Below, piece by piece: positions 8,791 to 15,549 of a DNA stretch of 19,536 nucleotides. The notes beneath the pieces were generated by a model. That model did not search any database, was not told the DNA's origin, and was given only the letters and a program-made list of their open reading frames with translations. The position numbers and the translations under genes are program-made. The stretch's first letter is position 1, and every line of letters starts with the position of its first letter. The stretch is from an uncultured Eubacteriales bacterium (GTDB lineage Bacteria > Bacillota > Clostridia > Christensenellales > Borkfalkiaceae). The stretch is from positions 1-19,536 of the forward strand of contig CABQND010000041.1 of the NCBI GenBank assembly GCA_902465495.1, in the 5' to 3' direction.

Positions 8791-10145
8791 CCGGAAAGTT
8801 TATCACGAAAATTTGTACGGCGGCGCTGTCTATTTTGATGCTGGCGTGCGCCGGGCTGTGCGGTTGCACGGGCGGTGCGAAAGCGCCGTCCGGCGGCACG
8901 CAGGATCCGCCTGCGGGCGGCGGAAACAGCGGGGACGGTTCGACGGAGGAGATCAAAGAGACGGAGATCCTTTCTTTTGATAATACAAACAATCCACTCT
9001 CTTCGCGTATCGGCGTGACGGACTGGGGATGTCTGTATATGCCGGATTTGGACGAGGGGGAATCTTCCCTTCTCAAAGGCGCGGAGTACGTTTTGGAAAC
9101 GGGCAGCCGCGTGATCAAAGTTGCATGCGGCAATTTGCAGGCACAGTATCCTTTGGATGATTGGTCGGGCGAAACGTTTGAGCACAGTGCGGATATTTTT
9201 GCACACGAGACATATCGCAAACTGTTTTCGATGGGATTTGAAACCTATTTCATCAGTGTGCCCGAGCGCAATTCTATCAAATATAAAGACGGCGTAAGCG
9301 CAGAAGAGCAGGCGTATGTAGAAGATGAATTCTACCGCATGACAAAATATTTGCTTGAAACGTACCAAGGCAGCGGAAAGACGTTTATTTTGCAGAACTG
9401 GGAAACGGACAATGCTGTCAGTTATTACATGACGGGCAACGATGCGGACGATGTATTTGTTCTGCGCAGTTATGCGGATTATTTCAACGCGCGGCAGAAC
9501 GGTATCAACCGTGCGCGCGATGAGTTTGTGATGAGCGAGCAAAAAAATGTCTATGTATTCGGAGCAATTGAGATCAACAAGTTGGACGAATCGTATTCTT
9601 TCCTGCGCGCAGTCGATAATATTGTCCCGTATACGTATTGCGATCTGTATCTGTATTCGAGTTATGAATACAAAGACAGAGGAAAAGTTTCTTCGGCGCA
9701 AGATGTCTGCGATCAGCTTTCGGAAGCGATGCTGTATTATAAATCCAAACTTCCGAGCCAGTCGTACTATCCGCAGAAAATGTATTTTGGCGAAAACAGG
9801 CTTGCGATTTCCGAATTCGGTTATCCTGACAAGGCGGACGGATATTCGGGGGAATGGCAGAAGATGGTGGTCGAAGGGCATTTGATGGCGATGCAGGAAC
9901 TTAAGCTGCAATATGCCGTATACTGGCAGATCTGCTGCAATGAAGCGACGGGAAACAATGCCGCGGCGATCAAAGAGATGAATCCAGAGCAGCTTCGCGA
10001 TTATGTTATGCAGCCGGGGGATGTGAACGGATTTTATCTGATCCGCCCGGATGGAGTAAAAACGTATACTTTTAATTATCTGAAAAAAGTAATGGAGTCC
10101 GATACACTTGAGGTTGAGGCAAATAAACCTGAAAGTTGGCAGTGA
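8787..10145 (+). CDS. Lipoprotein, putative GH-A-type glycoside hydrolase (paralogue of the 5190 gene)
   Basis: A shorter relative of the lipoprotein at 5190, without its C-terminal sandwich. The N-terminus has a signal core and lipobox LCGC (Cys27 preferred; Cys21 is a poorer alternative), then a Gly/Pro/Ser linker. Shared barrel landmarks are GSRVIK at about 106-111, LQNWETDN with Glu206, NARQNGINRARDEF, GAIEIN, ISEFGY with Glu343, VYWQICCNE and GFYLIRPDGV close to the end. The two candidate catalytic Glu are 137 residues apart, close to the 130 in the paralogue. I infer an outward-facing retaining-type glycosidase, but the family is unassigned. ATG 8787 was chosen over an in-frame start at 8718 because it has AAGGA at good spacing, overlaps the previous stop by 4 bases and places the signal peptide correctly. 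Confidence 0.7.
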   Translation: MTGKFITKICTAALSILMLACAGLCGCTGGAKAPSGGTQDPPAGGGNSGDGSTEEIKETEILSFDNTNNPLSSRIGVTDWGCLYMPDLDEGESSLLKGAEYVLETGSRVIKVACGNLQAQYPLDDWSGETFEHSADIFAHETYRKLFSMGFETYFISVPERNSIKYKDGVSAEEQAYVEDEFYRMTKYLLETYQGSGKTFILQNWETDNAVSYYMTGNDADDVFVLRSYADYFNARQNGINRARDEFVMSEQKNVYVFGAIEINKLDESYSFLRAVDNIVPYTYCDLYLYSSYEYKDRGKVSSAQDVCDQLSEAMLYYKSKLPSQSYYPQKMYFGENRLAISEFGYPDKADGYSGEWQKMVVEGHLMAMQELKLQYAVYWQICCNEATGNNAAAIKEMNPEQLRDYVMQPGDVNGFYLIRPDGVKTYTFNYLKKVMESDTLEVEANKPESWQ

Positions 10146-10179
10146 TCGGCACTGTGTTAAGAAAAAAAAGGAGGAAGGC

Positions 10180-12909
10180 ATGAAAAAATTAGCAGCTTTT
10201 GCATTGGCGCTGGGCCTTATTGTGCCTGTGGCAGTTGGTACGGCGCATATTGAAAAGCCCGAGGCCGCGGAATTGACCGTGGTGACGGAAGGTGGCGACT
10301 ATGATGTTGTCGTATACGGAGCCACGAGCGCGGGCGTAACGGCGGCGATCGCTGCCAAGCGCGAGGGCGCGGATGTATTGTTGATTGCGCAGAACGATCT
10401 GATCGGCGGTCTGACCAGCTCCGGGCTGGGCGCGACGGATATGGCAAACAAGGGCGTTGTCGGCGGTATTTCGTACGAATTTTATAATCGTATATATGAA
10501 TATTATCAGGACGATTCCGCATGGACTTCGCAGACGCGCAAGCAATATTTTGAGGAACTGGGCACAGATATTTATTCGGGTAAAAACGATTCCCTGCAAA
10601 TGCAGTGGGTATTTGAGCCGAAGGTCGCGGAGCAAGTCTTTATCGACATGCTGATCGAGGACAATGTGCCGGTGATATTCAATGAACGGATCGATTTGGA
10701 AGCGGGAGTGACGACGGACGAGAGCGGCACTCGCATTGAATCGCTGGTCACGGAGAGCGGCAAAGAATTTACCGCGAAGGTATTCATTGATTGCTCGTAC
10801 GAAGGAGATCTGATGGCGGAAGCGGGCGTTACGTATACGATCGGCCGGGAAGCCAATGACGAATACGGCGAAACGATGAATGGAATTCTTCCGAACAATA
10901 ATGAAATCGAGTTGGTCAGCCCTTACATTGTGGAGGGAGACCGCAACAGCGGATTGTTGCCTTTTATTGAGGACAGCGCACTGGGTACGACAGGAGAAGC
11001 GGACAGCCGTGTGCAGGCATACTGTTTCCGCTTTACATTGTCGACCGATCCGGAAAACAGGCTTCCCATCACGAAACCTGCGAACTATCATCCCGAGTGG
11101 TACGAATCGCGCGCCCGCATCTTTTTAAACAATCCCGAAGCGCCCTGTGAACTGACGCTGAGCAAGATGCCCAATAATAAGACGGACACGAACCATGCGG
11201 ACTTTGTGGGAATGAGCTATGAATATGCGGACGGGGATTATCTGTCGAGAAAGAACATCGAAGACGATCACAGGGATTATGTTCTCGGGCTTCTGTATTT
11301 CTATGCATATGATGAGCGTGTGCCGATGGCGATCCGTCAGGAGATCCGCAATTACGGGCTGGCGCTGGACGAATTTACGGACAACGGAAATTTCCCCGTG
11401 AATATTTATCTGCGCGAAGGCAGGCGGATGGTCAGCGACTATGTGATGAAAGAGAGCGATGTGATCACCGCGTCCGTACCCGGCGTGATCCAGAAAACTA
11501 CGGCACCGCATTCGGTGGGGCAGGGATTCTACTGGTTTGACTCCCACCGTGTTGCTTATTATGTCTACGACATGGGCGAGAATGCGAGCGATGACGGATT
11601 CCAGACGGACGGAAACTTCTGGAAATCCCGCCGCGATTATCCGATTTCCTATGAATCCATTCGTCCGAAGAAAGAAGAATGCGTGAACCTTTTTGTTCCC
11701 GTGTGCCTGTCTTCGACGCATGCTGCATACGGTTCTATCCGTATGGAAACGACATATATGATCGTGGCAGAGTCGGCGGGCACGGCGGCGGCGATGAGCG
11801 TGCAAGAGATGGAGACGAACGCAGATTTTTGCGTGCAAGATCTCAATTATGCCGATTTGGCAGTCAAACTTTCGGAAAACGGTCAGCTTTTGGGTGATAT
11901 TGTCGCTCCCGATATTCCGGAAGGTGAATTGTCCGTTCTCAAACTTTGCGTGAGCGGGGTCATTGACAGTTCGTCCGCCGATATACTGTACGAAGCGCTT
12001 CGCACGGACGGTTTCAATACGGCCGAACGCGTTCTTGCCGTTCGCGATGTGATGTATGCGGCGGCTAAGCGTATCGATAAGTATGCGACGGTAGGAGAAA
12101 CGGCGGAGATCCTCAATAAATTTGGCATGATCGGCAATGTTTCGGAATGGACTGCACTGTTCAGCGAAACGCCTCCTGCGGGGCTTTCACAGCAGAATGT
12201 GATCGGCGTGTTCAATGCGATCGCGGAATTCTTTGCGGTGGAGTCGCCCGAAGGATATATCACCGACTGGGTCAATTATTTCTATGACAACAATATTATC
12301 GATGCAGAACTGCGCGATTATTTTGACGACAATGCCGTAAGCGGCAGAGCTTGCGAAACGGCAAAGACGCGTACGTTGTTGATGGCGATCGCGCGCACGC
12401 TTGAACCGAGCGTAAGTGACGGCACAACGGCGTTGCAAGTATATGTCAGTGCGGGCTTGATCGGCAATTCTGCCGCATGGACGGGCGTTTTTGATGGAAC
12501 GGCGGCGAGCGTATCCGGTTCCAACCTCAATGCTCTGCTTAAAAAAGTTTATCCGTACATGGTCAACAATGAGAGCAAATGGCAGGGCAGGATCGGTACG
12601 GCATGCCTTGACTTCCTTGTTTCGGCAGGGATTCTCGACGAAATTGATACGTCAACATATACAGCTCTTTTGAGCGGTACATCGGACAGCACGACGGTGG
12701 AAGCGGCGACGGCAAAAGCAGTGATTGTCAGCGGCGCAAGGTATTTCAACAGTGCGGCGACGGAAGCTGACGCGTTGCAGATCCTTACGGAGAAAGGCGT
12801 CGATACGAGCGCTCTCCTCTGTCATGCAGGGTACGCCTGCACAGGGCAGCGCAATGCGCGCATTCCTCTTGGCGTTGCAGACGGCGATAATCGAAAACCC
12901 GATCATTGA
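10180..12909 (+). CDS. Secreted FAD-dependent oxidoreductase, 5' part of a frameshifted gene
   Basis: FAD-dependent oxidoreductase of the FAD_oxidored type (PF12831-like) with a signal peptide, so it should act outside the membrane; the substrate is unknown. The dinucleotide-binding fold begins with DYDVVVYG and the motif GATSAG at residues 47-52, then IGGLTSSGLGATD at 75-87. Further family landmarks are MPNNKTDTNH, REGRRMVSDY, GQGFYWFDSH, and SSTHAAYGSIRMETTYMI close to the end of the domain at about residue 573 (VQDLNY and GQLLGD). After that come degenerate helical repeats of about 45-55 residues. The last 31 residues before the stop at 12907-12909 do not fit the repeats: the frame shifts by +1 near 12817 and the true sequence goes on in the next frame. 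ATG 10180 has an AAGGAGGAAG site; an earlier in-frame start at 10108 would bury the signal peptide. Confidence 0.85.
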   Translation: MKKLAAFALALGLIVPVAVGTAHIEKPEAAELTVVTEGGDYDVVVYGATSAGVTAAIAAKREGADVLLIAQNDLIGGLTSSGLGATDMANKGVVGGISYEFYNRIYEYYQDDSAWTSQTRKQYFEELGTDIYSGKNDSLQMQWVFEPKVAEQVFIDMLIEDNVPVIFNERIDLEAGVTTDESGTRIESLVTESGKEFTAKVFIDCSYEGDLMAEAGVTYTIGREANDEYGETMNGILPNNNEIELVSPYIVEGDRNSGLLPFIEDSALGTTGEADSRVQAYCFRFTLSTDPENRLPITKPANYHPEWYESRARIFLNNPEAPCELTLSKMPNNKTDTNHADFVGMSYEYADGDYLSRKNIEDDHRDYVLGLLYFYAYDERVPMAIRQEIRNYGLALDEFTDNGNFPVNIYLREGRRMVSDYVMKESDVITASVPGVIQKTTAPHSVGQGFYWFDSHRVAYYVYDMGENASDDGFQTDGNFWKSRRDYPISYESIRPKKEECVNLFVPVCLSSTHAAYGSIRMETTYMIVAESAGTAAAMSVQEMETNADFCVQDLNYADLAVKLSENGQLLGDIVAPDIPEGELSVLKLCVSGVIDSSSADILYEALRTDGFNTAERVLAVRDVMYAAAKRIDKYATVGETAEILNKFGMIGNVSEWTALFSETPPAGLSQQNVIGVFNAIAEFFAVESPEGYITDWVNYFYDNNIIDAELRDYFDDNAVSGRACETAKTRTLLMAIARTLEPSVSDGTTALQVYVSAGLIGNSAAWTGVFDGTAASVSGSNLNALLKKVYPYMVNNESKWQGRIGTACLDFLVSAGILDEIDTSTYTALLSGTSDSTTVEAATAKAVIVSGARYFNSAATEADALQILTEKGVDTSALLCHAGYACTGQRNARIPLGVADGDNRKPDH

Positions 12910-14242
12910 TCCTATGACACAGGAAGATTTTGCGCAGGCAGTTTCGCTGAATATCTTAACGCAAGATCAGGCAGATTCTTTGATTGAAAATTCTGTGTTC
13001 GGCGGCAATGTACAGAGTTTGGAACTGACCGATCTGCTGAGTAAAATTTCGGCAAGATTGACCGTTTCGGGCGATACGTATATCGTAAAACTGTTCAATG
13101 CGGGCATTTTGGATGAATCGCAGAAAGCTTTGCTTGAGGAGGGCGGAGAGACTGTTGCGGGCGATGTCGCAAACATGATCCTTCGTTCGGCGCTCACATA
13201 TGTTGCGGAAAACAATGTTTCTCTTTCGGCTGCAAACAGTACTTTCCTTACAGGGAAAAACATTATCACGCAGGAAGAAGCGGAGCAGCTCAATACGTTC
13301 TCGACATTCGGTTTTGCGCCCAAGGCGCTTGTGCAAAAGATCTTTATCGGACTCGCACGCTATATCGATCCGAATGTTACGGAAGATCTCAGCGACGCGC
13401 TCTCTTTGCTCAAAGACATCAATGCGGTGGGCAACGTGGACGGTTGGAATGATCAATTCACGGCAGAATTGCTCAACGGTAAGGACTGTCTGAATGTGCT
13501 GAACGTTGCGATTGCTTTTGCGGGTGAGGACGGTACGCTGGAAGATTATCGTTATCTTGAAGAAAAAGGCTATATTTCTTCCGAAGATGCAACGTATTAT
13601 ATTCGTCATGCGAACAATTCCAACACAGCGATCCGCACAAAAATTGTTGATCTTATGATTGCGATGGCGAAAGGCATGGATACGGACGGCAGCGTTACGG
13701 ACGGTGAGAGTGCTGTTGCGGAGATCGTGGAAAATAAAGTGATCTCCAACAGTACGGCATGGCTTGCGATCGTCAATTCGACGGAAGAAACAATTGTCGT
13801 CGCGGACGTGATCAATTTGGTCGATAAGTGCGTTGCCAAGCTGAAAGTTTTGGAAGATATGCAGGGTGACGTCGAATATCTGAGCGATGAGGTGCTTGAT
13901 TGGTTTGATGCCCAGGGGATTTTTGAAACGACGGGCACGTTTGTAAAGTCCTATTGGCGCGAGTATGCTTGCAAAGCGGCACCGGGTGCTCTCAACCAGG
14001 GCAAAACACAGGAAATGGTCACGCGCGCTTTCCGTATAGTGGCAAATGTAGGAGAGATCAGCAAGAGTGAATTGGCGAATGCAGTCACAAATTGCGGATT
14101 TACGTTCAGTGACGATCCGACGGAAGATTCTGAGATTCGCGAATACTGGTATGAACTTCTGATGGCAAAGAAGCCCGTCGACGGCGAAATGCTTCGCGTG
14201 CTGATGAATCGAATTTACGATTACATGAATCCCGAGGTGTAA
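12818..14242 (+). CDS. 3' part of the frameshifted oxidoreductase: helical-repeat region
   Basis: This frame continues the repeat region of the preceding gene after a +1 shift; it has no ribosome binding site, no signal peptide and no credible start of its own (an automatic caller might use TTG 12725, ATG 12824 or ATG 12914). Repeats of about 45-50 residues continue without a break, each roughly hydrophobic helix, then Gly-x-Ile with Asp or Asn and Ser, then a second and third helix; examples are KLFNAGILDESQKALL, YLEEKGYISSEDATYYI and NKVISNSTAWLAIV. Joined at 12817, the two parts give a protein of about 1353 residues. It ends in NPEV with no membrane tail, unlike its surface neighbours. Repeat function is unknown; a scaffold or binding surface is a guess. 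The LRR gene starts 2 bases after the stop. Confidence 0.75.
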   Translation, partial: SVMQGTPAQGSAMRAFLLALQTAIIENPIIDPMTQEDFAQAVSLNILTQDQADSLIENSVFGGNVQSLELTDLLSKISARLTVSGDTYIVKLFNAGILDESQKALLEEGGETVAGDVANMILRSALTYVAENNVSLSAANSTFLTGKNIITQEEAEQLNTFSTFGFAPKALVQKIFIGLARYIDPNVTEDLSDALSLLKDINAVGNVDGWNDQFTAELLNGKDCLNVLNVAIAFAGEDGTLEDYRYLEEKGYISSEDATYYIRHANNSNTAIRTKIVDLMIAMAKGMDTDGSVTDGESAVAEIVENKVISNSTAWLAIVNSTEETIVVADVINLVDKCVAKLKVLEDMQGDVEYLSDEVLDWFDAQGIFETTGTFVKSYWREYACKAAPGALNQGKTQEMVTRAFRIVANVGEISKSELANAVTNCGFTFSDDPTEDSEIREYWYELLMAKKPVDGEMLRVLMNRIYDYMNPEV

Positions 14243-14244
14243 AG

Positions 14245-15549
14245 ATGAAACTGAAAAGAATAGTATTGGCGGCAACTCTTACCGCATGTCTTGCAGGCAC
14301 AGCGATGTTCGGGGTATCGGCGTTTGCCGATACCACCGACACGGTGGATATTCCCGATGCGACGCTGAAAGCCGCGATCATCGAAACTTTGGAGCTTCCT
14401 TCTTCGCAAATTACGGAAGCCGATATGAAACAGCTGACGGTGCTGGAAACGCCCGTCAACGATCCTGCTCAGCAGATCACGAGCATCGAGGGATTGCAAT
14501 ATGCGACAAACCTCAAAACTTTGGATCTGGATTATAATAAGATCACGGATTTTTCGCCCATTGCGAATCTGACTAAGTTGGAAACGCTGGACATATCTTA
14601 CAACAACGGTGCGGTGCAGGGTACGGATGGCGTGACGGATATTTCCTGTCTTGCGGGACTGACCAATCTGAAAAGTTTTTCGTCCATCGGCAATGCGGGC
14701 GTTAAGGATTACAGCGTTGTATCCAATTTTGCGGGACTGACTTATCTCAATTTAAGTATTTGCGAACTGAGTGATGTTTCGTTTGTGTCCGAACTCACGT
14801 CTTTGGAAAGTCTGTATCTCGTATTTAATGATATTTATGACGTTGTGCCGTTGCAAGGGCTTACATCGCTGAAAGTTCTTGCGCTCGGTTCAAACAAATT
14901 GCAGGATATTTCGGTCGTTGCCGATATGACTGAACTTGTGCAATTTACGGTACAGGATAACTATATTGAGGATTTCTCGCCCGTACTGGGGCTTTCGAAG
15001 CTGAACTATCTGGATGTATCCCGCAATTTCCTTTCGGATGAACAGATGATTCAGATCATGGAAACCCTTTCTGATGCGGAAACCGTGTATGTGTCTCCGC
15101 AGAACGACGACAGTAAGAAGGCGGAACTTATCTGTCTGAACACCTATGCGGAGCAACTCAATGTCGGGGATACGGTCACGCTTTCGGCGAGCACGTTTGA
15201 CGGAACGGCGCTGGACGTTTCGTACAGTTCTTCCAATGAAGCGATCGCGACGGTAGATGCAGACGGAAAAATTACGGCGGTGAGCGCAGGATTTTGCTAT
15301 ATCAAAGCGACGTACAACGGTTATTCTCGTCCCTGTGCGGTTACAGTCATTCAACCGGATGAAGGAGGGGATCAAACGCCTGGCGGAGAAGATCAAACAC
15401 CGGGCGGAGAGGATACGACACCTCCCGACGATACTGCCGGCGGTTGCAGCGGAAGTGTGTTTGGCGCGGCAGGAGTGATCGGCGGCGCGGCGCTTTTGAC
15501 TGCCGTTGTGGTGATCGGGAGGAAAAAAGGTGAAACTCGGAATAATTAA
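14245..15549 (+). CDS. Leucine-rich-repeat surface protein with Big_2 domain and GGC C-terminal anchor
   Basis: Secreted surface protein, likely for binding a glycan or another protein. The signal peptide ends near AFA-DTT (about residue 28). Residues about 30-75 form an internalin-like cap (VDIPDATLKAAI). About eight leucine-rich repeats of the 22-residue SDS22/internalin kind follow, from LKTLDLDYNKITDFSPIANL to LNYLDVSRN, about residues 90-275. A bacterial Ig-like Big_2 domain spans about 300-372 (SSNEAIATVDADGKITAVSAG), then a GGEDQTP repeat linker, GGCSG with Cys401, a membrane helix and RKK. The cap and repeats together look intact. ATG 14245 is coupled to the preceding gene, 2 bases after its stop, with GAGGTG as binding site. 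The next gene starts inside its last 20 bases. Confidence 0.85.
   Translation: MKLKRIVLAATLTACLAGTAMFGVSAFADTTDTVDIPDATLKAAIIETLELPSSQITEADMKQLTVLETPVNDPAQQITSIEGLQYATNLKTLDLDYNKITDFSPIANLTKLETLDISYNNGAVQGTDGVTDISCLAGLTNLKSFSSIGNAGVKDYSVVSNFAGLTYLNLSICELSDVSFVSELTSLESLYLVFNDIYDVVPLQGLTSLKVLALGSNKLQDISVVADMTELVQFTVQDNYIEDFSPVLGLSKLNYLDVSRNFLSDEQMIQIMETLSDAETVYVSPQNDDSKKAELICLNTYAEQLNVGDTVTLSASTFDGTALDVSYSSSNEAIATVDADGKITAVSAGFCYIKATYNGYSRPCAVTVIQPDEGGDQTPGGEDQTPGGEDTTPPDDTAGGCSGSVFGAAGVIGGAALLTAVVVIGRKKGETRNN
15364..15423 (+). repeat. Tandem 18-21-base repeat encoding GGEDQTP linker
   Basis: Three successive in-frame units encode GGDQTP, GGEDQTP and GGEDTTP, with the DNA largely conserved between them. 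They form an acidic, flexible spacer between the Big_2 domain and the Cys-containing membrane tail of the LRR protein. The limits are approximate. Confidence 0.6.

Noticed and set aside
10108..10179. Earlier in-frame start for the oxidoreductase
   Set aside because: It would overlap the previous gene and add a charged leader before the signal peptide; ATG 10180 has an AAGGAGGAAG site and begins MKKL.
8559..10181. Long 540-residue reverse-strand open frame opposite the second lipoprotein
   Set aside because: It is rich in Arg, Ile and His with no domain pattern or binding site, and lies antisense to a gene with a signal peptide and conserved motifs; it is a codon-bias shadow.
12808..12826. 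Programmed +1 ribosomal frameshift in the oxidoreductase
   Set aside because: No slippery codon next to a stop, no Shine-Dalgarno-like stimulator and no hairpin seen; error or mutation is simpler, so it is not called as a recoding site.
12956..14275. 439-residue reverse-strand open frame opposite the repeat region
   Set aside because: Same low-complexity Arg/Ile/Cys/Phe makeup and no recognisable domain; the + strand frame has the periodic helical repeats.
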